Shown here: positions 36,046-44,332 of the stretch, in pieces
How positions within the stretch are numbered: the stretch's first letter is position 1
Layout: each line of letters starts with the position of its first letter
Assembly (NCBI GenBank): GCA_964561545.1
Contig: CAZLQF010000009.1
Location: 24,383 to 88,382, forward strand
Reading direction: 5' to 3'
From: CAZLQF01 sp964561545
GTDB lineage: Bacteria > Bacteroidota > Bacteroidia > CAILMK01 > CAYYUA01
Length of the DNA stretch: 64,000 nt
Made by a program: the position numbers and the translations under genes
The notes under the pieces: model-generated
Database searches by the model: none
The model's input: only the letters and a program-made list of their open reading frames with translations
Told to the model about the DNA's origin: nothing

Positions 36046-37119
36046 TTATCCCTTTAACGAGGAATAGCGGGAACTCAAACTTCTATAAGCAATTGGGTAA
36101 ACCATTTTATGTATCCATTTATAGGCATGGGCCTTGTGTAAAAAATTAATCGTGTCTGGCTTAGAAGCTGTTTTTCTTATCAAATAGGCATAGCCCCTTC
36201 TACTTAGTTTTTCATACAGATAACGTAAAACAACCGTTGCTTTAAGGCTGTTTTTAAACCGGCTTTGAGCCAGTTGTTCGTAATCCTGTCCGGTTATAAT
36301 GCTACGAGCGGCAAGGTAACCAGAGGTGATAGCATTCCGGATTCCAAAGCCCCATAAGAGGTCTTGCAACCCGGCTGCTTCACCAACGAATAATTGGTCG
36401 CCCTTTTTGAAGGTATTCGAGACAGTAAAGGTGCCGAGGCCTCCTACTTTTTTCGGGTTTTGAATGTCCAAATCCACCATTTCCCCGATTTGCTCTTTGG
36501 CGTTCTGATAGCAGTCATCAATTTGCTTAAAACGGTCAAACAAAACGGTGCAAAGGCAACCATAACCATTGGTCACTAAAAGATAGGCATAACCCTTATA
36601 AGCCGCTATGTCATTCACTAAGCCAATGGCCATATCCGGTAAGGACGTTTTGAAAACAATGCCTTTGTCAATGGCGCAAATGCCTTTATTGTCTGGCCCC
36701 GAAGCTATGATGTCTGCTTCATTTGTATCAATGGGTTCATTAAAATGAAACTTAACTCCTGATTCGATGGCCTGAGTTTTAAGGCCTTGGTCCAAACTGC
36801 CATCCATGGCACCCCTTTTAACCAGGTAAACCAAAGGCCTTGTAAAGCTAAAATTCTTGCTCGTGCCTTCGCCATCGCTTAAGAATAAGGAGGAAAAGGG
36901 CGTACAATCAAAATTGATCGACAAGTTAAATCCGGCCAAATCATCAAGTATATCCTGCGTACGGGTCCAGTTTTCAAGGCCTTGCAAATCTCCCGAAAAG
37001 CGACCTCCGGAATCCTTCCGCTTTTCAAATACGGCCACTTTATAGCCCGCAATGGAAAGATTAATGGCGGCTGTTATGCCTGATGGACCGGCCCCAAGTA
37101 TTTTAATCCGTTTCATCAA
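36046..37119 (-). CDS. FAD-dependent oxidoreductase, geranylgeranyl-reductase-like
   Basis: 357 residues. The dinucleotide-binding motif is KILGAGPSGITAAINLSIAG (~5-24), followed by FEKRKDSGGRF. A second FAD motif is VGEAAGLQDLLWGFGIRNAITSGYLAARSI (written here only as a segment, ~250-280), the GGR-family signature. It could reduce isoprenoid chains or act on another lipid, but the substrate is not given by sequence. It lies 152 bases downstream of a GT4 gene on the same strand. Confidence 0.85.
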   Translation of the reverse strand: MMKRIKILGAGPSGITAAINLSIAGYKVAVFEKRKDSGGRFSGDLQGLENWTRTQDILDDLAGFNLSINFDCTPFSSLFLSDGEGTSKNFSFTRPLVYLVKRGAMDGSLDQGLKTQAIESGVKFHFNEPIDTNEADIIASGPDNKGICAIDKGIVFKTSLPDMAIGLVNDIAAYKGYAYLLVTNGYGCLCTVLFDRFKQIDDCYQNAKEQIGEMVDLDIQNPKKVGGLGTFTVSNTFKKGDQLFVGEAAGLQDLLWGFGIRNAITSGYLAARSIITGQDYEQLAQSRFKNSLKATVVLRYLYEKLSRRGYAYLIRKTASKPDTINFLHKAHAYKWIHKMVYPIAYRSLSSRYSSLKG

Positions 37120-37271
37120 AACTGTTTAAGCTTCCAAAACTAATTAACAAAAGGAAAATTTGAGTGGTTAGCCTGCCTTTTGAAGGTCGTTTACAATCCT
37201 TGATAATTAGAGAGGTAAAACTTATACCACTGTGCGGATTACTATAAGTAGTTTTTATGGTTCATTAATCT

Positions 37272-38399
37272 TTAACCCAAAGATTGAGCAAATTCCAAGA
37301 ACTTTTCTGCGAACCGGTCCCATGAGTGTTCTGCCTTTAATTGGCGAATATTGGCTTCTAATTGAGGCCCCATATTTTCCTCGAACAACCACTCAATTTT
37401 GGCTTTCATAGCTTCGGGTTCAGCCTTTTCTGCTATAAGGCCAATGTTATATTGGTCTATCAGTTCCCTTAAGCCACCAACGTCTGTAGCAATGGCTGGC
37501 AGCTCAAAATGTAGGCCAATGGAATGAATACCGCTTTGGGTAGCACTTTTGTAGGGTAAGGCAAGAACATCAGCTGCTGAAAAATACAAAGGAACTTCCT
37601 GGTCCTTGATGTACATAAAATGAAGGGTGACCTGCTCATGGAGGTTATGTTCCTCTACCAGTTGATGGTAAGTATTGGGATCACCATAAACTTCACCGCC
37701 AGCCAATAAATGATATTCTTGCGGTAAATTGGCAAAAGCTTTAAGTAGCAAATCGAGTCCTTTGTAATCCCGAACCAGGCCAAAAAACAATACCACCTTT
37801 TTGCCTTTCGGTATGCCTAATTGCTCCCTTGCTTTGTCTTGAGCTACCTTAGCGCCAAAATGGTCATTAATAGCATGCGGTATGACGGTATAAGGGGCAT
37901 CGGGTTTTAATGCCAGCAAATCCCGGCCAACCGTTTCACTCATCGCAACAAATCCGGCATTTCTTTTTAAAAAGAAGTGGGTGAGGAAAGCATCCCCCGG
38001 TCTGCTTTCATGGGGCTTAACATTGTCAAGAATCGAGATCACTTTGATGCCTTGCTTTTTGGCTTTACCGGCTATGGTGCCAAAAGAAGGGGCAAAAAAG
38101 GGCATCCAGAACCTGACGATCAATAGATCCGGCTTAAAATTGATGACCTTACGAGCAGCGGTAAGATAAGTAACCGGATTAATGGTATCAAGTACTTGCT
38201 CAGCAGGAATGGGATCGGCCTGATCCTTTTCATCTACGTATTGGCTTTTACCAGGAAACAGCAAATCCGGGTACTGCCTTGTGAACGTAAAGGCCTTTAC
38301 CTCGTGCCCTTGTCGTTCTAATGCTCTATAAAGGGAGGCACCGGATTGGGCAATGCCCCCCCTGAAAGGATAAAAAGCTGATAAAATCGCTATGCGCAT
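37272..38399 (-). CDS. GT4-family glycosyltransferase (ATQSG subtype)
   Basis: 375 residues. The N-terminal Rossmann start is ILSAFYPFRGGIAQSGASLYRAL, with the glycine loop of GT-B enzymes. The donor half has VLFFGLVRDYKGLDLLL and LPYKSATQSGIHSIGLHFEL. The first Glu of the standard E-x7-E motif is replaced by the SATQSG variant, as is usual in one Bacteroidota GT4 group. It is not linked to the sulfotransferase locus and may serve lipid or envelope glycosylation with the FAD oxidoreductase downstream. Confidence 0.92.
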   Translation of the reverse strand: MRIAILSAFYPFRGGIAQSGASLYRALERQGHEVKAFTFTRQYPDLLFPGKSQYVDEKDQADPIPAEQVLDTINPVTYLTAARKVINFKPDLLIVRFWMPFFAPSFGTIAGKAKKQGIKVISILDNVKPHESRPGDAFLTHFFLKRNAGFVAMSETVGRDLLALKPDAPYTVIPHAINDHFGAKVAQDKAREQLGIPKGKKVVLFFGLVRDYKGLDLLLKAFANLPQEYHLLAGGEVYGDPNTYHQLVEEHNLHEQVTLHFMYIKDQEVPLYFSAADVLALPYKSATQSGIHSIGLHFELPAIATDVGGLRELIDQYNIGLIAEKAEPEAMKAKIEWLFEENMGPQLEANIRQLKAEHSWDRFAEKFLEFAQSLG

Positions 38400-39345
38400 T
38401 GTGTAAAATCGGGTTTTTAATGAGATCTGTGCATCAAATTAAGTCATTAAGGAATAATTTGTTAGGCACGCGCGTATGCATTGAGCTCCAAAATTAAGGA
38501 TTTGTTGCTCCAGTAAATCAATGAAGGCTCGCTTTGCTTTATCCTATACTTTTCGAAGTCACTTAAGGGATTTTACTTAATGGGTCATTCCTTCCTTATA
38601 TAAGCGTTAAATAATTGTTTTGCTGTTAATGTATGATCATTTTAAACTTTTGGTTGTAGGCGATCATTGAGCCAATTAACGCAACTTTTACACGCTTTTT
38701 TAGCCTTCTGAATGGGCCATTCAATTAAAGGATATAGCCTTTAATAAATTTAAAAGATTTCATTTGCCAGGCCTACCGGATTCGGCCTATTCTGTAAAGT
38801 TAGTTTAGTTTTTCAGGAAATTCAGGGTAGGATCAAAAGTAGGAAAGAGGCTTCAAGCACTCCACCGTTTCTTTTGCAGTTCTTGTCCTATTCCCCTTTA
38901 GGCCGCAAAATCAAAAAATGATGGGCCCTATCGTAATTGACCAGGTGCTTTGGTAAGGATATGGCAAAATGAAAAGGCGGCCGCATTATGAACGTTGCTT
39001 CAATAGCAGCATTTCCGTAGGTATCGCTGGTGCCTTGTTTTTATGTTAACATGCGCTGTATGTTGGCATTTTCCGAAGTCATTAATCATGAGCTGAGGCC
39101 TTAAAAGGTAACTGTTACCGCTTTATGTACTGGGTCAGCCTTATTGGAATTCAAAAAAGCGGGTAATATTAAGGATTGTGAATTGTTTTCAGCTCAAAAA
39201 CTGCCAAACCCAAAAGCAGCAGCTGAATTTGGTTATTACAAGATGATGAAAGTACAACATGTGGCGATTCAAGGTATGATCAATAAGAGGATGGTCCCCT
39301 CTATGGAGTTAATGCGAAAAGCTTGGTTTGGAGGACCCTCAAAAG
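38400..39345. other. Long intergenic stretch, 946 bases, no convincing gene
   Basis: No coding region I trust. A plus-strand frame begins at 39144 but runs antisense into the PAP2-like gene. A short GC-rich block (GGCACGCGCGTATGC near 38464-38478) and the pair CCGAAGTCATTAATC / CGAAGTCACTTAAGG hint at relic or regulatory sequence. I cannot name anything. Confidence 0.4.
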
Positions 39346-39939
39346 CTACATCATTAATAAAAGGCCTAATACGGTACCAATGCCTACCAGGTAACCAATA
39401 TAAACTTCCAAATTTGTGTGGGCCCCTAAAAGCAGCCTTGAAGTTCCGATGATGCCTGCCAATAAAACAGAACCTACCAGGGGATAAAAGATCTCTGGAT
39501 AATGGGCATAGAACAAGTAAAAGAACAAACCGACTAAACTACCGGCACCAAAAGTATGCAAGCTGACTTTCATGAGGGTGTTCAAACCCATAACAATGCC
39601 CAAACCAATGATAAGCGCAAGCAGGTAATGGTGCAAAAAGTCGGGAAAAGGAATTTGGGCCAAAAAGAAATAAGTGAGCCCGTAAAAGACCATGGCTGTC
39701 AATATGGGTAAATACCGGCTTGCCCGCTCCTTAAAAAAGAGATCTTTAAAAGCCCACAAGGTAAAAGCAGCCGGTAATGCTGCTGAAGTAATGAAAATAA
39801 AACCATCTACGTAAAAAGTGATCTGCTTATGAATGAAAAAGAAGGAATAATTAGTAAACAAAAAGAAATTAAAAGCGTAAAAAAACAGGAATACCGGGTG
39901 AAAAATGACCGAGATGTAAAATGCAAGTTGATGAAACAT
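39346..39939 (-). CDS. PAP2-superfamily-related membrane protein
   Basis: 197 residues, almost wholly hydrophobic with five or six helices. Two segments match the Bacteroidota PAP2-like group: KVSLHTFGAGSLVG (where classical enzymes have P-S-G-H) and TSRLLLGAHTNLEVYIGYLVG (the S-R-x5-H-x3-D/E motif). The expected activity would be dephosphorylation of a lipid phosphate or pyrophosphate at the membrane, but the changed second motif makes catalysis uncertain. Confidence 0.75.
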   Translation of the reverse strand: MFHQLAFYISVIFHPVFLFFYAFNFFLFTNYSFFFIHKQITFYVDGFIFITSAALPAAFTLWAFKDLFFKERASRYLPILTAMVFYGLTYFFLAQIPFPDFLHHYLLALIIGLGIVMGLNTLMKVSLHTFGAGSLVGLFFYLFYAHYPEIFYPLVGSVLLAGIIGTSRLLLGAHTNLEVYIGYLVGIGTVLGLLLMM

Positions 39940-40225
39940 GCTGGAAAATTACAATTACCTTGTAAAAAATAATAATTGGCTTTTTTAAGCAATTGGGAAT
40001 TTTTGAAGCTTGCCTATTCAGAAAAACACTTTGGTTCAAAATTAATTTCAAAACTCCTGATTAGGGCAAATCCGGACTGGATTAATTCGAACTTGAACGG
40101 CCAAAAAATCTTAATTGCTGTAGCCTATTTTTTTATTTAGTTTGAAAACTACTGACTTTTTGATGGGAAGATAGGTCTCAATGCGCAACTTATTCAATTA
40201 TTAAACTCCGGTCTTGAGGCCTGAG

Positions 40226-41134
40226 CTATAGTTTAAACTGTTCCACAAAGGCATAAAGGTTGAAATTCGGGTTTTGGTATTGTGCTTGAATGGCAGCTAC
40301 TAAGTTGTCTTTAGAAATGTTTTTCATGCGTTTATGCTGGATCAGTTTATAGGCTTTTTCAGCCAAGAGGTAAGGTTGCTTTTCATTCACCTGAACGTAT
40401 TCGTGGTGTTGTTGAATGGTGTTATAAAGCTGATCCAATCCTTCTTCTTCAGCAGCAACGGTTGGAATTACTTGGATTTGCCACTGTTTAGGGTCATGGG
40501 CATGTACCATTTTTTTAAGGGCGTTAATGAAACCTTCCGCATGGGGGCGATCTGCTTTATTAACCACGAAAATGTCAGCAATTTCCATCAGGCCCGATTT
40601 GATGGTTTGGATATCGTCTCCACTCTCAGGCACGCTTACCACGAGGGTGGTATCAGCCAGGCCCGCTATCTCAACCTCCGATTGGCCAACGCCCACGGTT
40701 TCCACAAAGATGTAATCAAAATCGGCCGCCTTCATAAGGTCAATTACCTCTATGGATTTGGCGGAGATTCCACCTAAGGCTCCTCTTGTAGCGAGGGAGC
40801 GGATGTAGACACTTGGGTTGTTGTAATGTTCCGTCATGCGAATGCGATCGCCTAATAAGGAACCATCATTAAATGGAGAAGTGGGGTCCACAGCCACAAC
40901 CCCAATTTGGTAATCTTGTCTTGTTAAAAAATTAATGAAGGCATTGATGAGGGTGCTTTTTCCGGCTCCGGGTGGCCCTGTAATGCCTATAACGGGGGGT
41001 TTTTTTTGGAAAGTTAAGTTTGTAAGCAAAGCTTCCCAACCCTTGCTTTCGTTCTCTACCATGCTGATGGCCCTGGCCAGGTACCTGCGGTCTTTTTGAG
41101 CAAGTTTACCGGCCAGATCCGCTGGTTGGTGCAT
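40226..41134 (-). CDS. meaB: Methylmalonyl-CoA mutase-associated GTPase MeaB
   Basis: 302-residue G3E-family GTPase that protects and reloads B12-dependent methylmalonyl-CoA mutase. Walker A is GPPGAGKST (53-61), followed by VVAVDPTSP, the long switch GDRIRMTEHYNNPSVYIRS, the FVETVGVGQSEVEI switch and VVNKADR for guanine. The C-terminal dimerisation arm is present. It follows the anti-sigma gene on the same strand by 27 bases. The mutase itself is not in the window. Confidence 0.95.
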   Translation of the reverse strand: MHQPADLAGKLAQKDRRYLARAISMVENESKGWEALLTNLTFQKKPPVIGITGPPGAGKSTLINAFINFLTRQDYQIGVVAVDPTSPFNDGSLLGDRIRMTEHYNNPSVYIRSLATRGALGGISAKSIEVIDLMKAADFDYIFVETVGVGQSEVEIAGLADTTLVVSVPESGDDIQTIKSGLMEIADIFVVNKADRPHAEGFINALKKMVHAHDPKQWQIQVIPTVAAEEEGLDQLYNTIQQHHEYVQVNEKQPYLLAEKAYKLIQHKRMKNISKDNLVAAIQAQYQNPNFNLYAFVEQFKL

Positions 41135-41161
41135 TGGATGAAGTTGTTTCTTTAACTGGGG

Positions 41162-41392
41162 TTAAGCAGTACCGATAACGTAGTTTCGAACATCCTCAAC
41201 AATATTGGAAGAAACTTGCTTTCGGATCAACATATTTTGAACATGCTCCCGAAAGCACCGCTCTCGTTCGTACCTGCTTTTGGCCTCACAATCGCATATT
41301 TCGATGTGTTGAATGACGGTTTGTTTTTCTTCTTCTGTAAGCTCACCGTCCAAAAGGAGCTCAACTTTGTCTTTAACATTTTCACAGTCCAT
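41162..41392 (-). CDS. Small zinc-finger-type anti-sigma factor
   Basis: 76 residues. CENVKDKVELLLDGELTEEEK and HIEICDCE follow the pattern of ZAS anti-sigma factors (H-x3-C-x2-C), but here the second Cys follows after a single residue (HIEICDC) and the next Cys is further on (RERC). It starts 11 bases after the ECF sigma stop, and should bind and hold that sigma factor. It is soluble, with no membrane helix, so release probably depends on a cytoplasmic signal such as redox state. Confidence 0.85.
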   Translation of the reverse strand: MDCENVKDKVELLLDGELTEEEKQTVIQHIEICDCEAKSRYERERCFREHVQNMLIRKQVSSNIVEDVRNYVIGTA

Positions 41393-41403
41393 AGTTTATA
41401 ATT

Positions 41404-41973
41404 TTAAGTGTCGTATCCTTTTTTGTCAGCATAATCCTGCAGTTTCTCCTTAAGCATATTCCTGGCTCTGTGCAACCTTGAGCGAACGGTACCAATGGGA
41501 ACGTCAATAATTTGGGCAATTTCCTCGTACTTAAATCCTTCAATGTCACAAAGCAATATGATCAACCTGTAATCAACAGGCAAGGAGTTAATGGACCTTG
41601 AAACCTCATCTCCGATCAGGTTATCAAATACTTCTTCCCGTAAATCAATGAAACCTGTTTCTTCTGTCTCATCACCCGTATAATATTCCTCAAAACTTAA
41701 ATGTACCGGTTTTTTAGATTTCTTCCGGTAGTCATTGATAAAGGTATTTTTCAATATCCTTAACAACCATGCTTTGGCATTAGTGCCTTTTTGGTAATAA
41801 TTAATGTATTTGTAAGCACGTAAATAAGTTTCCTGCAATAAGTCTTTGGCATCGTCCTCATCGCTGGTGAGGTAATACCCAAAATTGTACAACGAATTGA
41901 TGTGAGGGAGAAATTCGTTTTCGAATATTTCGTTTTTTTCCTTTTCTGGAAGTTCTTCCCTATCCTTGTTCAT
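41404..41973 (-). CDS. ECF-type RNA polymerase sigma factor
   Basis: 189 residues. Sigma region 2 is LTSDEDDAKDLLQETYLRAYKYI (promoter melting and -10 binding), and region 4 is CDIEGFKYEEIAQIIDVPIGTVRSRLHRARNMLKEKL. It looks like the SigH/RpoE-like group that is regulated by a ZAS anti-sigma, which is the next gene 11 bases downstream. It probably controls a stress regulon; the inducing signal is unknown. Confidence 0.95.
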   Translation of the reverse strand: MNKDREELPEKEKNEIFENEFLPHINSLYNFGYYLTSDEDDAKDLLQETYLRAYKYINYYQKGTNAKAWLLRILKNTFINDYRKKSKKPVHLSFEEYYTGDETEETGFIDLREEVFDNLIGDEVSRSINSLPVDYRLIILLCDIEGFKYEEIAQIIDVPIGTVRSRLHRARNMLKEKLQDYADKKGYDT

Positions 41974-42345
41974 AAAGGCTTTAAAATTAGTTTGAGGTAA
42001 TTGTTTTAAAATTTAAAGGTAAAAAAATCGTAACAAACCGTACATGGCTTCAAGGGATCATAAGGGCATAATCGGAACCACTCAACAAATCAAATAACAA
42101 ATTTAGTTTCTGGAAAATTTTTTTAAATGAGTTTTAGGTTTCAGGTATCAGTTTTAAGTAATTAACAATTAACAACCGGTAGATTCAGGTTATCAAGTTT
42201 TGGTTAACAGTTGACAATCAAAAACAAAAATATAAAAGCAAGATTACAAGCTAATGTGATTCAAGCTTTTTTTTGAAGTAGATTGAAGTTGATTTCCAAT
42301 TGATCTTCTTTTTAACCTACCATTTGAAATCGAGCTGCTAAACTT
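41974..42345. other. Intergenic, 372 bases, nothing recognised
   Basis: Very A/T-rich region between the ECF sigma start and the recA stop, with several short degenerate repeats of TTAACAATTAACAA type. No hairpin with a U-tract follows recA. Confidence 0.4.
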
Positions 42346-43422
42346 CTATTTCTCATTTTCAGATTGCTCAGAGGTGGCCTCTTCCTTTCCAGTATTATCT
42401 TTATCACCTGATTGCTGTTGATTCCCAAAGGCTTTTTCTTTAACCTTGCTTTCAATTTCTTCCGCCAATTCAGGATTGTCCTTAAATAGCTGTTTAACAG
42501 CATCCCTACCTTGCCCCAAGCGGGTTTGGCCATAACTAAACCAGGAACCGCTTTTCTTCACGATTTCATAATCTACGGCTATATCCAGGATCTCACCTTC
42601 CTTGGAAATGCCTTCGCCATAAATGATATCAAACTCTGCTGTTCTGAAAGGAGGGGCTACCTTGTTTTTAGCCACTTTTACGCGAGCCCTGTTCCCTACA
42701 ATTTCTTTACCATCCTTGAGCGATTGGATTTTGCGGATATCCAATCTTACAGAGGAGTAAAATTTTAAAGCATTGCCTCCCGTGGTTGTTTCAGGGCTCC
42801 CAAACATGACGCCGATCTTTTCACGTAGCTGGTTAATGAATATACAAGTACATTTGGTTTTATTGATCGAGCCGGTTAGCTTTCGCAGTGCCTGGGACAT
42901 GAGCCTGGCCTGTAATCCCATTTTGGATTCTCCCATTTCGCCTTCCAATTCCGCCTTTGGAATCAAAGCAGCCACTGAGTCAATCACAATGGTATCTATG
43001 GCGCCAGACCGAATCAAGTGGTCGGTTATCTCTAAGGATTGCTCGCCATCATCCGGTTGGGATATAAGCAGGTTATCCGTATCAATTCCGAGATTTTCTG
43101 CGTATAATTTGTCAAATGCATGTTCTGCATCTATGAAAGCTGCTATGCCACCAGCTTTCTGCGCTTCTGCAATGGTATGCATGGCCAGGGTCGTTTTACC
43201 GGACGATTCGGGCCCATATATTTCTACCACCCGACCTCTGGGTAAACCTCTGGTGCCAAGGGCAATATCAAGACCTAAAGAACCCGTGGGAATGACAGGC
43301 ACTTCATCTACCTGTTCGTCACTCATTTTCATGACGATGCCCTTGCCATATGTTTTTTGAAGTTTATCTAATGTGAGGTCTAAAGCCTTTTGCTTTTCAT
43401 TGCCTTCTTGTTTTTGAGCCAT
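42346..43422 (-). CDS. recA: Recombinase RecA
   Basis: 358 residues; DNA strand exchange and SOS co-protease. Walker A is GPESSGKTT (70-78), then IDAEHAFD, the conserved DSVAALIPKAELEGE, loop GESKMGLQARLMSQALRKL, FINQLREKIGVMFG and GGNALKFYSSVR. The C-terminal tail is acidic and low in complexity (GDKDNTGKEEATSEQSENEK), as in most RecA proteins. A good promoter candidate lies 30-60 bases upstream. Confidence 0.98.
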   Translation of the reverse strand: MAQKQEGNEKQKALDLTLDKLQKTYGKGIVMKMSDEQVDEVPVIPTGSLGLDIALGTRGLPRGRVVEIYGPESSGKTTLAMHTIAEAQKAGGIAAFIDAEHAFDKLYAENLGIDTDNLLISQPDDGEQSLEITDHLIRSGAIDTIVIDSVAALIPKAELEGEMGESKMGLQARLMSQALRKLTGSINKTKCTCIFINQLREKIGVMFGSPETTTGGNALKFYSSVRLDIRKIQSLKDGKEIVGNRARVKVAKNKVAPPFRTAEFDIIYGEGISKEGEILDIAVDYEIVKKSGSWFSYGQTRLGQGRDAVKQLFKDNPELAEEIESKVKEKAFGNQQQSGDKDNTGKEEATSEQSENEK

Positions 43423-43451
43423 AGTAATGCTTTGTTGTGTTTAAAGTAAGC

Positions 43452-43483
43452 CAAAGTTAATTAAATCAGGTTGTTATTCCGAA
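43452..43483 (-). promoter_or_regulatory. Candidate recA promoter
   Basis: On the coding strand the sequence reads TTCG (complement of 43480-43483), a 20-base spacer, then TAACTTTG (complement of 43452-43459). The second is an exact TAnnTTTG -7 element and the first a one-mismatch -33 TTTG. The spacing is canonical and the recA ATG begins 29 bases further on. I saw no LexA-type palindrome overlapping it. Confidence 0.55.
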
Positions 43484-43591
43484 CAGTTGAATGGTAAATT
43501 CCATTACTGAACCCTGCTTGCAGCTTTAAAACTACAACAAGGCCTCAATGGTAAGGAATTGATGATCAAAAAGTTTAAGGTCTGAGTAATT

Positions 43592-44233
43592 TTAACTAAA
43601 ATGTTGCTGGTAGTATTTACAACAATGGGTTAATCCACATTCCTCACATTTGGGCTTTCTGGCCAGGCAAACATACCTTCCGTGAAGGATCAGCCAATGA
43701 TGGAATTTGCCTCGATCTTTTTTAGGTGTAAGCTTAAGGAGCTGCCTTTCTACTTGCAATACGGTTTTGGATTCATTTACAAGGCCAATGCGCTGGGCCA
43801 CGCGGAAAACATGGGTATCTACCGGAAATGTTTCTTTATTAAAAACCACAGAAGCCACTACATTAGCGGTTTTACGTCCTACACCCGGTAATTTTTGGAG
43901 CTCATCAACATCAGCAGGTACTTGGCCCTCAAACTCATTGACCAGTGTTTGAGCCATGCCAATTAAATGCTTGGTTTTATTGTTCGGGTAGCTGATGCTT
44001 TTGATGTAAGGAAACACTTCATCAAATGTGGAATTTGCCAATGTTGGTGCATCCGGAAAAGCTGCATAAAAGGAGGGGGTCGTCATGTTGACCCTCTTAT
44101 CTGTACATTGGGCTGAGAGGATAACAGCTACAATTAACTGGAAGGGGTCCTCGTATTGTAGCTCTGTGTTCGGATCGGGTTTGGTTTGCTCAAAATAAGC
44201 CTTAACCTTTTGGTACAGTTCTTTTTTGCGCAT
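43592..44233 (-). CDS. nth: Endonuclease III
   Basis: 213-residue DNA glycosylase/AP lyase for oxidised pyrimidines (base excision repair). The helix-hairpin-helix is LPGVGRKTANVVASVVF with the catalytic Lys, followed by FPVDTHVFRVAQRIGL with the catalytic Asp. The C-terminal iron-sulfur loop is CLARKPKCEECGLTHCC, with the C-x6-C-x2-C-x5-C spacing intact. Located between recA and a terminator, probably its own transcript. Confidence 0.96.
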   Translation of the reverse strand: MRKKELYQKVKAYFEQTKPDPNTELQYEDPFQLIVAVILSAQCTDKRVNMTTPSFYAAFPDAPTLANSTFDEVFPYIKSISYPNNKTKHLIGMAQTLVNEFEGQVPADVDELQKLPGVGRKTANVVASVVFNKETFPVDTHVFRVAQRIGLVNESKTVLQVERQLLKLTPKKDRGKFHHWLILHGRYVCLARKPKCEECGLTHCCKYYQQHFS

Positions 44234-44280
44234 GAAGCCAGGTATTAGTTCATAAGCAATTTAAAAAAGTAAAGGGCATA

Positions 44281-44311
44281 AAAAAAGCCCGCCAAATTGA
44301 CGGGCTTTTTT
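44281..44311 (-). terminator. Intrinsic terminator of the T9SS gene at 44333
   Basis: A perfect 11-bp stem AAAAAAGCCCG (44281-44291) / CGGGCTTTTTT (44301-44311) with a 9-base loop. On the minus strand the stem ends in a run of T. It lies 21 bases beyond the stop codon of the minus-strand T9SS gene and separates it from nth; the symmetric A/T arms could also work on the plus strand. Confidence 0.85.
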
Positions 44312-44332
44312 TGTTAAATGCTTAGCCAGGTA

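Noticed and set aside
39144..39452. Plus-strand frame of 102 codons
   Set aside because: One third overlaps the PAP2-like gene antisense; the rest has no recognisable protein character and no upstream signal.
40334..40777. Plus-strand frame of 147 codons
   Set aside because: Antisense to meaB.
42773..43360. Plus-strand frame of 195 codons opposite recA
   Set aside because: Antisense shadow of recA; low-complexity Ser/Pro/Ala content and no family.
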